Positions 35,366 through 44,891 of a stretch of 56,229 nucleotides of DNA are shown here, piece after piece. The notes beneath the pieces were generated by a model. The model made no database searches and was not told the DNA's origin. It saw nothing but the letters and a program-made list of their open reading frames with translations. The DNA lies in NCBI GenBank assembly GCA_022764275.1, contig JALERH010000005.1:1-56229 (forward strand), read 5' to 3'. The position numbers and the translations under genes were made by a program. Each line of letters begins with the position of its first letter. Position 1 is the first letter of the stretch. The DNA comes from Blautia sp. GTDB lineage: Bacteria; Bacillota; Clostridia; Lachnospirales; Lachnospiraceae.

Positions 35366-37693
35366 CTACATCCCCAACAGACTTTCAAATTCCCGGCAGA
35401 CTTCCCGGTTATAGGCTTCCGCATCAAATTCATATTCCATCTTTGTTGCACAATCCTCCCGAAGAAGCTCCATGCCCAATGCTTTTGCCTCCAGAACCGA
35501 AAGCTCATTTTCCTCCTGTCCCGGTGCGCAGACATAATAATCGCACATTTTCAGAAATCCGAAGGGTTTTTGCAGATTTCCAGGGAAGCATACAGCGCCT
35601 TCCAGGTGCAGTTCTTCGACAGTTTTCTCTGCTTTTTTAACTGCTTTTTTCCCTCCCGGGATGTATAGGCGCGCTTTTTTGTTTTTCTTCAGAACTTCTG
35701 CAAAGGAGGTTAACACCTTCCGGTAATCACGTCCTCCCATGCATACATAACTCGTTTCCTCAATATCCGGCGGGGCGATGGTCTCTGCTTCCAGAACCGT
35801 CACGCCCTCCCTCTCTACTCTGGCAAGATAATAGCTATCCTTCTCGGAAACAATCACAGACTGCCCGGAAAGCTCCTCCCGGATTCTCCAGGTGTCCACC
35901 ATTCTTTTATCAAAACGGCATACTTTTGTATTTTCCATGCAGGAAACCATCCTGGAAAACAGGCCATCCTTTCCGGTCAGATCTACAGCATAGTCAAAAT
36001 GGGATTCCCCGAAAAGCCTGCGGATTTCCCGTTTGTAAAAATCTTCCAGTTCACTGGAAGTGCTGTGATCTCCTTTTTTCAGTGACATCTCATAAAGCGC
36101 CTTTTCCTGCGGCACAGCATTTACCGGCTGCCCACGGTAAAGCACGCGAATCGCTTTCGGAAGATTGCAGATGCGAAGTTCTGCCTCATCATCTCCATCC
36201 CCTCCTGCCAGGAGGGTCACATCGTATTTTTCATAATCCAGGTATTCCAGAAGAGCCATGGAGGAAAAAGTCACATCTCCCTCCGTGAAATCCCCGGCAT
36301 AGAGAAGCACCTTCTTTTTGTCCGTCCCATTATATTTCACGGCTGCCTCAGAAGCTTTTCCGCTGCCACTGCATCTCACGGCCTGCTCACAGGCTTTTCC
36401 ACGGAAAGCCGCATCGGTCAGACGTGCGCACACATTGCCGTCGTCCTTCGGACAGGCCCACTCTGCTTCCTGACAGTATTTTTCCCGGTGTGGTTCCATC
36501 GCCTTCTCCGGATTCTTCACAAGTGCCGCAAGTTCCTCATAGCTCTTTGCGATTGGTCCCGGCAGCTTATCAATTCCAAAATAAAGTCCCCGATATCCCA
36601 GATATTCATCCAGATCCGGAATAAAGAACAAAATTGGCTTTTTCGATACCAGATAGTCAAAATAAATACTGGAATAATCGGAAATCAGCACATCGGTCAC
36701 CGAGAGAAGCTCGTTTGTATCCACGGTCGCCGGAATAAATTGCCCGGTGATTCCCTGTGTTTTCTTAATGTGGTAGTATACGATCTGGTGAGGTTTTACC
36801 AATATCTGGTATTTTTTCGTATCCACGTTTTCTTCAATGGTATGAATAAGCCTGTAATACGCCTCCAGACTGGTATCCGGGCTTGCATATCTGCTTCCCT
36901 TCCAGGTAGGTGCATACAGGATCAGCTTTTTCTCCGGATCAATTTCCACGCCGGACTCCGAAAGCTTTTTCAGAATATCCTCCCTGCGGGTATGAAAATA
37001 ACTGTCATTTCTGGGCTGCCCCACTTCCAGGATGGTTCCTTCATAAAGCCCCTCCAGCTTAAAGGCGTGTTTGTAAATCTCCGTCATAAACGCATCCGGA
37101 GAGATCAGATAGTCTGCAGAAAGCAGATTTTTAGCCGAATTCCCCGCACTCACATTACCTGTAGGAATATCAAACCCAATGGTCTTTAAGGGAATGCCAT
37201 GCCAGGTATTTACATACACCTGCCCTTCCCGCTTTGTAAAATATCCCGGGAAGCTTACGTTGTTTACCAGATATTTTGCTGTAGCCAGATATCTTCGATA
37301 TTCCAGAGACTGGTACCTGATGAATTTTACATTTTCATAGTTCCGGTATCGGGCAATCTGACCAGAATTATCATCAAAATCATCAATGACCCAGACATGG
37401 ACAAAATCCTGAAAGTCCGCCTGGGTCAGCAAATATTTGAAAATGGCATGAGGGCTGCAGGTCATGCCTCTGCCCCCAAATGCCTCGTATAAGATACAAT
37501 TTTCCTGAATCTCACTGTTTTCCAGAAAATTGGCATACTGTGCCCGCATATCCTCGTTCAGATTAAAGCGGCACTCCCGTTTTGCCGCCTCCTCTGCTTC
37601 CATCAATTCTTCTTTCTCTGTCTTTGGAACCTGAGGCAGCGTTTTCTTTAATTTTCCAAACAGCTTTTTCACATTGCTTATGTTTATTTTCAT
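35366..37693 (-). CDS. CDP-glycerol-type glycerophosphotransferase fused to a GT4-like glycosyltransferase domain
   Basis: 775 residues from ATG 37691-37693 with ACAGGAG upstream; the open frame extends 29 codons further into the gap without a ribosome binding site. Residues 1 to about 440 are a TagB/TagF-type domain: YVNTWHG with His165, KPH at 300-302 and ISDYSSIYFDY (Asp339). From about 465 a second part begins (KKKVLLYAGDFTEGDV) with a GT-B-like C-terminal half (NLQKPFGFLKMCDYYVCAPGQE). It would add glycerol- or polyol-phosphate and possibly sugars to a surface polymer. The Cys-rich linker (about 420-455) is unusual. Confidence 0.82.
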   Translation of the reverse strand: MKINISNVKKLFGKLKKTLPQVPKTEKEELMEAEEAAKRECRFNLNEDMRAQYANFLENSEIQENCILYEAFGGRGMTCSPHAIFKYLLTQADFQDFVHVWVIDDFDDNSGQIARYRNYENVKFIRYQSLEYRRYLATAKYLVNNVSFPGYFTKREGQVYVNTWHGIPLKTIGFDIPTGNVSAGNSAKNLLSADYLISPDAFMTEIYKHAFKLEGLYEGTILEVGQPRNDSYFHTRREDILKKLSESGVEIDPEKKLILYAPTWKGSRYASPDTSLEAYYRLIHTIEENVDTKKYQILVKPHQIVYYHIKKTQGITGQFIPATVDTNELLSVTDVLISDYSSIYFDYLVSKKPILFFIPDLDEYLGYRGLYFGIDKLPGPIAKSYEELAALVKNPEKAMEPHREKYCQEAEWACPKDDGNVCARLTDAAFRGKACEQAVRCSGSGKASEAAVKYNGTDKKKVLLYAGDFTEGDVTFSSMALLEYLDYEKYDVTLLAGGDGDDEAELRICNLPKAIRVLYRGQPVNAVPQEKALYEMSLKKGDHSTSSELEDFYKREIRRLFGESHFDYAVDLTGKDGLFSRMVSCMENTKVCRFDKRMVDTWRIREELSGQSVIVSEKDSYYLARVEREGVTVLEAETIAPPDIEETSYVCMGGRDYRKVLTSFAEVLKKNKKARLYIPGGKKAVKKAEKTVEELHLEGAVCFPGNLQKPFGFLKMCDYYVCAPGQEENELSVLEAKALGMELLREDCATKMEYEFDAEAYNREVCREFESLLGM

Positions 37694-37746
37694 GGGGCTT
37701 CTCCTGTTTTTTCCAAAAAGGCACGCCGTGATACCTTTCCCTGCTT

Positions 37747-38934
37747 CTATGCCATCAGGCGATGAAACAGATCGTTCCATTCTTTTACTGCCTTCTCAAT
37801 TGCAAAATCACCGGATTTTGCAATGGCATTGGCAGACATCTGTTCCCGCAGCGCATCATCGTGAGCCAGCGTAAGCATCGCCTGCGCAAATTTGTGAGGA
37901 TCAAAGGCCTCCGGAAGAAATCCGGTCTTCCCGTCGTCAATGATCAGGTCCATGGCTCCCATGTGGTACGCAATAACCGGAAGGCCAAACTCAAAAGCCT
38001 CCATAATGACCATAGGCCATCCCTCCCAGCGGGATGGAAGCAAAAATATGGAAGAGCCAAGGTAATATTTCTCCGGCTCGTTCGTATAACCGATAAAATG
38101 AACCCGCTTATCCAGATGACGTTTTTTTGCATCTGCCACGATTTTGTCAAACAGATCCCCGGCCCCGATGATATCCAGTTCCCATTCGTCATCTTCCCTG
38201 GCGAATTCCTCAAAAGAATCCAGCATCAGATCCAGCCCCTTGGCATACACAAACCTGGTGGCCATGAGGAAACGTTTGGAATGGGTGTCACATTTTTTCT
38301 CGCTGACAAAGCTTCTCGGATTAATCTTGACCTCTGTATCAATGCCAAGCTTTTCCATATAATCCCGTTTGTCGTAATCGCTGAGCACAATATACCGTCC
38401 GAGCTTTGGCAGATACTCTTTAAGCAGGCATTCCTGTTTCCAGAAAACAACATTCGGCACGTGAAGGTATCCGTCATAGCAGTTGTGCTGCCAACCGATG
38501 GTCTTTGCGTCAAGCTTCGGAGCCAGCATTCCCAGCCGCAGGCTTAAGGATGCCGTGGTGATGATGATGTCATAATTCTGTGCATTTAAATAATCCACCC
38601 ACTTTTCCCTTGTCTTTTTCGGAAAAATTGCCTCTGCCAGCAAGGGGTTAAAGCATTTTTTATTAAAAATACCGTATTTCTCATTTAATTTTTTCACGAG
38701 AAAGCGAAAACAGAAGGCCGGTGTGTGATGGCGGTTCACGAACATGTCATTGTCAATGAAATCCACCTTGATGTCCTCACTCAAATGATACATGGTTCTG
38801 TCTTCGCGGAAACGATCCTCATAGGTCATGATGGTCACATCATGCTCCTTCACCAGTTCATTGGCAAGAAGCGTCACCACACGCTTGGTTCCTCCAAGAT
38901 CAAAAATTTTTGTTACCCAGATGCATATTTTCAT
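37747..38934 (-). CDS. Glycosyltransferase family 4
   Basis: 395 residues of GT-B fold. The N-terminus KICIWVTKIFDLGGTKRVV is the usual acceptor-side glycine loop. The donor domain has LMATRFVYAKGLDLML, IGAGDL and the E-x7-E region SRWEGWPMVIMEAFEFGLPVIAY. It transfers a sugar to the polymer or its lipid linker; donor and acceptor are unknown. It lies inside the polymer operon, 53 bases before the fused transferase. Confidence 0.9.
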   Translation of the reverse strand: MKICIWVTKIFDLGGTKRVVTLLANELVKEHDVTIMTYEDRFREDRTMYHLSEDIKVDFIDNDMFVNRHHTPAFCFRFLVKKLNEKYGIFNKKCFNPLLAEAIFPKKTREKWVDYLNAQNYDIIITTASLSLRLGMLAPKLDAKTIGWQHNCYDGYLHVPNVVFWKQECLLKEYLPKLGRYIVLSDYDKRDYMEKLGIDTEVKINPRSFVSEKKCDTHSKRFLMATRFVYAKGLDLMLDSFEEFAREDDEWELDIIGAGDLFDKIVADAKKRHLDKRVHFIGYTNEPEKYYLGSSIFLLPSRWEGWPMVIMEAFEFGLPVIAYHMGAMDLIIDDGKTGFLPEAFDPHKFAQAMLTLAHDDALREQMSANAIAKSGDFAIEKAVKEWNDLFHRLMA

Positions 38935-38959
38935 AAAATCCGTATCCTTTTTCTGCTTG

Positions 38960-40225
38960 TTATTTGGTTATCTCAAAATAATCCAGCACTCTCTTACAAT
39001 AGCAGTCACACTCATTGTGCGTTTTCCCGCGTACTTCCTGTCTCTGTGCCTGATAGTCGTCTTTTCCGTTTTTTACATCCAGGACAAACTGCTCAAACTG
39101 TTCCAGATTGTAGACATGTTCTCCCGGCATATATTCCAGCGGATTCTCAAATACCCATCCCCTGGACTCCGTATAAGCTTCATAATCATCCAGCGTAAAG
39201 CACAGAGGACGATCCAGAAGCAGATAATCAATTGCCACGGAAGAATAATCAGAAACCAGCGCATCCGCACAGTTGATAAACTCATAAAGCTGCAGACCGT
39301 TTTCTTCCAGATCCTGATTTTCCAGATACACAATGTTTGTCAGTTTGTTTTCTCCGAAATCGTACGGAATCTGAAGGTAATGCTTCTTGATCACGACCAG
39401 CATATGATTGTCACGGCAGAAATCATGAAAAGTCAGAAGCGTTTCCTTATCTTCCAGAATGGGGATGTTGAATTCGTTGTTTAATGTTTCCTCATTCAGC
39501 CGCTCACTTGTGGCATGGCGGTAGGTCGGCATCCACAGGATCATTTTCTCACTGTCTGACTGTTTCAGAAGTTTTTCCTTAAAAGCTCTGGCTGCATCGC
39601 TGCCCCGAAGCATCATATCGTAACGGGGATAACCAAAGGGCAGAAGCTTTTTGGAGCTGCAGGAGAAAAATTCTTTCTTCGTCTCAATAAACACATCTCC
39701 CGGAACGAGGCAGTAATCAAAGAAAACACGGCGGTTGTTTTTGTTTGCCTTATATCCGCAGCCGTGCCACAGATTTACAAACACCTGGTTTTTCCTCGCC
39801 ATACCGATCCAGTTAAATGCCTGGGTGTAAAAAATAAAATGAGAGGTCAGCGCATAACGATAAGCCTGTGCGCGGCGAATGGTGGTTCCTTTTTTGAAAT
39901 TGCGGACAAACTTTACATTTTTTGTCACGTATTTCGTATATTTCTCCGGCTCATGGACCAGCCATACCAGCTCGTATTTCTCATTATAGCCATTCTCCAC
40001 CATATAATCAAAGAGAGCACGGCTGTTATCTGTGAAATCGTCATTGGTCTCAAAAAGAATGCGGTTTTTCACAAGCCTGGGCGGAAATTTCCGAAGCCTT
40101 CTGATTTTCCATCTGTCATAAAGGGCATAGGTCACATAGGCACACATCATATGGTATACCGCCACCACGCCATCCTCTGCCCACATTTTTTTCAGTTTGT
40201 TTATAATCCGTTTTGCTCTTTCCAT
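38960..40225 (-). CDS. CDP-glycerol glycerophosphotransferase family protein (TagB/TagF-like)
   Basis: 421 residues. Motifs NDDFTDNSRALFDYMVENGY, VNLWHGCGYK (His154), VIKKHYLQ and VSDYSSVAIDYLLLDRP are those of the Glyphos_transf family. A long basic N-terminal region of about 50 residues probably binds the membrane. It likely primes or extends a poly(glycerol-phosphate)-type chain from CDP-glycerol made by TagD next door. The ribosome binding site is weak. Confidence 0.92.
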   Translation of the reverse strand: MERAKRIINKLKKMWAEDGVVAVYHMMCAYVTYALYDRWKIRRLRKFPPRLVKNRILFETNDDFTDNSRALFDYMVENGYNEKYELVWLVHEPEKYTKYVTKNVKFVRNFKKGTTIRRAQAYRYALTSHFIFYTQAFNWIGMARKNQVFVNLWHGCGYKANKNNRRVFFDYCLVPGDVFIETKKEFFSCSSKKLLPFGYPRYDMMLRGSDAARAFKEKLLKQSDSEKMILWMPTYRHATSERLNEETLNNEFNIPILEDKETLLTFHDFCRDNHMLVVIKKHYLQIPYDFGENKLTNIVYLENQDLEENGLQLYEFINCADALVSDYSSVAIDYLLLDRPLCFTLDDYEAYTESRGWVFENPLEYMPGEHVYNLEQFEQFVLDVKNGKDDYQAQRQEVRGKTHNECDCYCKRVLDYFEITK

Positions 40226-40258
40226 ATTCGTCTGAAACGCAGTCTGCTTCCTTTCTTG

Positions 40259-40675
40259 TCAGTAGTTTGTCAGTTTCTCTCTCAGCATGGTAGAAGAAGT
40301 ATCCCTGGTATAGGGCAGATACACAAGCTTTGCACCAAGCTTTTCCATCTCAATGCCGGTTTTTTCCCAGCGCTCATTGCCCTTCCAGTCGTCTCCGATG
40401 TAGATTTCATCAAAACGCAGCTTATCCCAGATTACTTTTTTATCCAGGGTGTCTGTGATGATCACCTCGTCCACGTATTTGATAGCGCGCACAATTTCCG
40501 CACGCTCCTCCAAAGGAACGATTGGCCGTTTATGCTTATAGCTTTCCACCAGCTCATCGGTATTTACACCCACGATCAGATAATCGCAGCGTCTTTTTGC
40601 ATTTTTTATGAGATTCAGATGACCGATATGAAACATATCATAGGTTCCCTGGGTATATCCGATTAATTTTCCCAT
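40259..40675 (-). CDS. tagD: Glycerol-3-phosphate cytidylyltransferase
   Basis: 138 residues, about the size of TagD. The nucleotidyltransferase motif GTYDMFHIGH at about residues 10-19 is the HxGH site, and the RxTxGISTT-like end reads RDTSSTMLRE. The enzyme makes CDP-glycerol from CTP and glycerol-3-phosphate, the donor for the glycerophosphotransferases encoded on both sides. The ATG has AAGGAGTGAG upstream. The DTSST ending departs slightly from TagD, so a related polyol phosphate cannot be excluded. Confidence 0.92.
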   Translation of the reverse strand: MGKLIGYTQGTYDMFHIGHLNLIKNAKRRCDYLIVGVNTDELVESYKHKRPIVPLEERAEIVRAIKYVDEVIITDTLDKKVIWDKLRFDEIYIGDDWKGNERWEKTGIEMEKLGAKLVYLPYTRDTSSTMLREKLTNY

Positions 40676-40711
40676 GTTCTCTCACTCCTTGTCTCTTGCA
40701 GATCAATTCTT

Positions 40712-41992
40712 TTATTTCTTTAATCCCAGATATTCCACCAGACGTCCCCGATAATCCTCTGTCCGGTTGTGCATTCTGGGTAAAATCCGATGCCGTTCTC
40801 CGGCAAAGAGATCCAGATTTTCTCCCACATGGGTAAGAAATTCCTTCAGCTGGGCAAATTCGTAAATTTTCTCACCCGGCATATACTTAAGCGGATCATC
40901 AAATACAAAGCCTCTTGCTTTCTCATACCGTTCAAAATCCGTCAGGACAAATGCGATGGGGCGGTCCAGAAGAAGATAGTCCACCGCAATGGAGGAGTAG
41001 TCGGAAATCAGCGCATCGCACACGCCCACCAGACGGTACAGAAGTACCTCTCTTTCCTCCAGAAGCTCCTCGGTCACATAACAGATATTGGTATACTTCT
41101 CTTTCTGCCCGGACCATCCGATCTGTAAGGGATGCTTTTTGATGATCAGAAGGATATTGTTTTCTCTGCAATGTGCATCCAGATCTTTCATTTCCTCCTG
41201 CCCGCCCACAGCCGGAAGCTCATAGGGAAGCTCGATGTCGTTTTCCCCATAGCCTGTCAGATTGCTTTTCCGGAAGGTCGGCATCCAGATGACTGCTTTT
41301 GTTTCCGGCTCTTTCCATCCAAAAAGCCGGTTCAGAATCTCTTCCTTACAGTTCTTTTCATCCAGCATCCAGTCGTAACGGGGATAGCCCAGAGGCAGGA
41401 TTTTCTCCTTCGGGCATTTCCAGTATGCGGATTTGGTTTCCACAAAAACCGGTCCCGGCACGATGGCATAATCAAACCAGGACATGGAATCACTGTGGGG
41501 GATATTTTTGTTTTCCAGAGTAGCCCCTTTATAACCGCAGCCATGCCACAGATTGACAGTGATCTGTCCTTTGCAGTGATAGCGGTTTAAATCCGCTGAA
41601 TTGTTTGTATAAAAGAAATACTTTGCGGTGGCTCCATAATAATAAGCCATGGGGCTGTTCCATCCAAAGCGGTTTTCTGCCGTCACAAATTTTACATTTT
41701 TATATTTTCGGTTCCGGAATTTTTTCTTCTCAGATACCATGTATATCATCTGATACTTTTCATTATATCCGTTTTCCACCAGATATTCAAACAAAGCGCG
41801 GGCATTATCGGTAAAATCCTGGTTTTCCCTGTTTTTAAACACGATTCTGGTATCGCAGACACTGCAATGCCCGGATGCCCATTTTTCCACCAGGGGAAGT
41901 GTAAGCTTTGAAAAAAAGTGACAGAAATAGTACAGGCTTCCCTGAAAAACTCCTTCTTCCTTCAGTTTCTTCTTTATTGCTCCAAGATTCAT
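40712..41992 (-). CDS. CDP-glycerol glycerophosphotransferase family protein (TagB/TagF-like)
   Basis: 426 residues, a paralogue of the protein at 38960-40225. It has FTDNARALFEYLVENGYNEKY, VNLWHGCGYK (His150), IKKHPLQ and ISDYSSIAVDYLLLDRP. The presence of two stand-alone members plus a fused one suggests separate priming and polymerising steps, as with TagB and TagF. The start overlaps the Stealth gene stop by 4 bases (ATGA), indicating translational coupling. Confidence 0.92.
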   Translation of the reverse strand: MNLGAIKKKLKEEGVFQGSLYYFCHFFSKLTLPLVEKWASGHCSVCDTRIVFKNRENQDFTDNARALFEYLVENGYNEKYQMIYMVSEKKKFRNRKYKNVKFVTAENRFGWNSPMAYYYGATAKYFFYTNNSADLNRYHCKGQITVNLWHGCGYKGATLENKNIPHSDSMSWFDYAIVPGPVFVETKSAYWKCPKEKILPLGYPRYDWMLDEKNCKEEILNRLFGWKEPETKAVIWMPTFRKSNLTGYGENDIELPYELPAVGGQEEMKDLDAHCRENNILLIIKKHPLQIGWSGQKEKYTNICYVTEELLEEREVLLYRLVGVCDALISDYSSIAVDYLLLDRPIAFVLTDFERYEKARGFVFDDPLKYMPGEKIYEFAQLKEFLTHVGENLDLFAGERHRILPRMHNRTEDYRGRLVEYLGLKK

Positions 41993-42984
41993 AGTTCAAA
42001 CTCCGATTTTTCCGGCAAAATCTTCTCAAAGGCATCCATTACCTTCTTTTTCATTTCCGGAAAATTCTCAATCCGGGAATCATCATTGATGCACAGCATC
42101 CGGTAAGACTGGTGTGCAATGGCATCAAACATGGCCTCGTCATCCCTTCCGATGATACAGAATTTTCCCACGGACGGTGACTGGGGTTCGTACTTTCCCT
42201 CCATATACTGCCAGTATTTCATCACATACTGGTTTACATCAAACACCGTGCGGAAACGGTTATGGCACAGCTCGTCCAGCCTGTCTCCTTCCTCACTCCA
42301 CACCTGCTCAAAGGTACTTTTTAAGAATGCACTTGGCATATGGGTATATTTAAAGCTGGAAAATTCCTGATAAGGAAGCATCAGAACATTGCGAAGCACC
42401 ATTTTTCCATAGGCTGGATGAAACCATTTTTTCAGATTCCGCCGGATCACATCTCTCTTATTGTAATGCATATTTACAAGTGCCGCATCGTTCATCAGAA
42501 TATTGGCAAAAGGATTGTCCACGTTGTCCTGCACGAGAGCTGTCTCAATGCAGCAGTCACGGGGAAGCCCGTTTTTAAAGAAATCCTCCGGTTCCACCTT
42601 ATTTATCAGAAACATGTCGTCGTTAAAAAACACAAACTGCTCCGACAGCCCTTTGATCCGGTGAAGATTCAGTTCAATGGAATTAATGTTAAAAGTCGGC
42701 AGATATTCCTGCTTCAAGAACTCTTCGTGACGTACAACCCTGATTTTTGGATGACTGGTGTCCAGCCATTTCGGCAGATGTCCCCAGGTCACAAAATAGA
42801 TGCGGTTCACCCACGGGGCAAATTTTTCCACGCCGCGAAACCAGTACTGAAGGTTCTCCCAGTCGCGATAGCGGCACTCCGTGTCATCCGCACCTTTTCC
42901 CGGCTGGTACTGCCTGCGCTGTTTCAGCCATTCTTCGTCCGAACCGTCCACCCAGGTGAGTACAAAATCAATCTTATTTTCCAT
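41989..42984 (-). CDS. Stealth-family sugar-phosphate transferase
   Basis: 331 residues from ATG 42982-42984, where GAGG at the end of the previous gene serves as ribosome binding site; a start four codons earlier is possible. Conserved Stealth regions are present: CR1 KIDFVLTWVDGSD, CR2 RYRDWENLQYWFRGVEKFAP through EQFVFFNDDMFL, CR3 HMPSAFLKSTFEQV and a CR4-like IGRDDEAMFDAIAH. Family members transfer hexose-1-phosphate to build phosphodiester-linked capsules. This suggests sugar-1-phosphate units in addition to glycerol-phosphate in the polymer. Confidence 0.93.
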   Translation of the reverse strand: MENKIDFVLTWVDGSDEEWLKQRRQYQPGKGADDTECRYRDWENLQYWFRGVEKFAPWVNRIYFVTWGHLPKWLDTSHPKIRVVRHEEFLKQEYLPTFNINSIELNLHRIKGLSEQFVFFNDDMFLINKVEPEDFFKNGLPRDCCIETALVQDNVDNPFANILMNDAALVNMHYNKRDVIRRNLKKWFHPAYGKMVLRNVLMLPYQEFSSFKYTHMPSAFLKSTFEQVWSEEGDRLDELCHNRFRTVFDVNQYVMKYWQYMEGKYEPQSPSVGKFCIIGRDDEAMFDAIAHQSYRMLCINDDSRIENFPEMKKKVMDAFEKILPEKSEFEL

Positions 42985-42985
42985 C

Positions 42986-44083
42986 TTATGCCTCATACAG
43001 GGCTTTCAGGCGCCCTGCCTCCTGTTTTATATCAAAACGGGCATCCCCGAATCTCTTTCGGATCACGTCACTGCCCGTCCGTTCTTTTCCTTTCTCCTCC
43101 AGAACAGCCTCTGCCCATTTCCCGGAAGGTGCAAAAAGAGGCAAAAATCTCACCTTTTCTTTCATCACAGCCGCTTCCCTGGTAATGGCATCCGAGACCA
43201 CACAAGGAAGTCCATTTGCCTGTGCCTCCAGAAGGGTAAAAGGAAGTCCCTCAAACAAAGAGGGAAACAAAAACACGTCAAAAATACTCAGAAAAGCTTC
43301 CACATCCGGCCGCACCCCGGCGAACACCACATCTTTCCCAAGGCCCTTCTCCCGGACCTTTTTCTGAATCTGAGGACGCAGACTGCCGTCTCCCACCAGG
43401 CAAAGCACAGCCTGCGGCTCCCGCTTTACGATCTCATCAAAAATGTCGATCAGTCCATCATGGTTTTTCTGAAGGTCAAATCGGCCCACATGTCCGATGA
43501 CAAACCTTCCGGAAAGGCCCAGCTCCCGGCGCAGCTTTTCCCTTTTTTCCAGGGAAAAGGAATATTTTCCCACATCGATGGCATTGGAAATGAGCGTAAT
43601 TTCACCGTTTTCAAAAGCCGCGTCTCCAAAAAGCCATCGTCCGGCTGCTTCCCCACAGGCAAGCTTCGCAGTGGCGTATCGGTTGATCTTTGGCCGGTTC
43701 CACCTGTCCATCAGCTTTCGCACCATCCCCGGTGCAGAAGCATTATGGGAATGGGCGATTATCTTTCTCACACCTGCTTCTTTTGCCACACGAAGCGGTA
43801 CGATATTTGCCGCAGAAAGCATGTTCACATGTACCGCATCATATTTTTCCTGCTCCAGCACTCTGCGAAGCTGCTTCACATAACCGAAATAGTCTTTTTT
43901 TACATTGGGCACATAGTAAATCCGGCCTCCCAGACGCTTTATTTCTTCCTCATATGCGATTTTTTCGTACATGCATATAAAATCAAAAGAAATTCCCATA
44001 CCGGAAAGCTCCCGGTAATAATTCATGACAAAGGCTTCCACGCCTCCCGGATTATTTCCCAGTCCCACCTGCAATATCTTCAC
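42986..44083 (-). CDS. Glycosyltransferase family 4
   Basis: 365 residues. The start is GTG 44083 with GGAGG upstream. The N-terminus KILQVGLGNNPGGVEAFVM, donor-domain GHVGRFDLQKNHDGLIDIF and E-x7-E region PSLFEGLPFTLLEAQANGLP are GT4 features, close to capsule and exopolysaccharide transferases. It probably adds a sugar early in repeat-unit or linker assembly. It ends one base before the Stealth start. Confidence 0.92.
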   Translation of the reverse strand: MKILQVGLGNNPGGVEAFVMNYYRELSGMGISFDFICMYEKIAYEEEIKRLGGRIYYVPNVKKDYFGYVKQLRRVLEQEKYDAVHVNMLSAANIVPLRVAKEAGVRKIIAHSHNASAPGMVRKLMDRWNRPKINRYATAKLACGEAAGRWLFGDAAFENGEITLISNAIDVGKYSFSLEKREKLRRELGLSGRFVIGHVGRFDLQKNHDGLIDIFDEIVKREPQAVLCLVGDGSLRPQIQKKVREKGLGKDVVFAGVRPDVEAFLSIFDVFLFPSLFEGLPFTLLEAQANGLPCVVSDAITREAAVMKEKVRFLPLFAPSGKWAEAVLEEKGKERTGSDVIRKRFGDARFDIKQEAGRLKALYEA

Positions 44084-44139
44084 AGAAAATCCTCCAGACC
44101 AATATGTCTATTGCACAGCGAATCCTATTTTTCCCTGCA

Positions 44140-44877
44140 TCAGCTGATCATTTTACTGTACTGCTCGGAAATGGGATCAATATCCCCATAAGCAATGAGC
44201 TTTCCTTTTTCGAGGATCATCGCCTTATTGCACAGACGTTTCACCTGATCCAGCGAATGGGATACAAATAGCACCGTCACTCCGGAATCAAACATGCTCA
44301 TAATCTTATTTTCACTCTTTTTACGGAATTTCGCATCACCTACGGAAAGAACCTCATCCAGAATCAGAATCTTCGGTTCCACTACCGTTGCGATGGAAAA
44401 TCCCAGTCTGGATTTCATTCCGGAGGAATAGTTTTTCACCGGAACATCCATGAATTTCTCAAGCTCGGAAAATTTCACGATCTCATCGTATTTCTCCTGG
44501 ATAAATTTTTTGCTGTATCCCAGCATGGCTCCATACAGGAAAATGTTCTCTGTTCCCGTATACTGCGGGTCAAAACCGGCTCCAAGCTCCAGAAGCGGGA
44601 CGATTTTGCCGCTTTTGTTAACAGTTCCTTCCGTAGGCTTAAATACACCGGAAATCACTTTCAGCAGGGTACTTTTTCCTGCACCGTTCAGTCCAAGGAT
44701 TCCCACACGATCTCCTTTTTCCACAGTAAACGAAATATTTTTCAGAGCCCAGAACTCATTATAATGAATCTCTTTTTTCAGCATTTTAATGACATAGTCT
44801 TTCAGACTGTCAACCTTTTCCTTGCTCAGGTTAAATTTCATGCTGACATTATCAACTTCTATGGCAGGTTTACTCAT
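44140..44877 (-). CDS. Polysaccharide/teichoic acid export ABC transporter, ATPase (TagH-like)
   Basis: 245 residues. Walker A GLNGAGKST, signature YSSGMKSRLGF and Walker B KILILDEVLSVGD are those of the TagH/Wzt/KpsT group. The N-terminal VDNVSMKFNLSKEK with a spacer region is typical of this group. It lacks the C-terminal sugar-binding or SH3 extension of larger homologues. It pairs with the permease encoded 14 bases upstream to export the lipid-linked polymer. AGGAG precedes the ATG. Confidence 0.93.
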   Translation of the reverse strand: MSKPAIEVDNVSMKFNLSKEKVDSLKDYVIKMLKKEIHYNEFWALKNISFTVEKGDRVGILGLNGAGKSTLLKVISGVFKPTEGTVNKSGKIVPLLELGAGFDPQYTGTENIFLYGAMLGYSKKFIQEKYDEIVKFSELEKFMDVPVKNYSSGMKSRLGFSIATVVEPKILILDEVLSVGDAKFRKKSENKIMSMFDSGVTVLFVSHSLDQVKRLCNKAMILEKGKLIAYGDIDPISEQYSKMIS

Positions 44878-44891
44878 ATTTTTCTCCTATT

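Noticed and set aside
42881-44191. 436-codon plus-strand frame opposite the Stealth and GT4 genes
   Set aside because: Composition is rich in Ser, Phe, His and Cys, typical of reverse-strand reading of coding DNA; the minus-strand genes are well supported.
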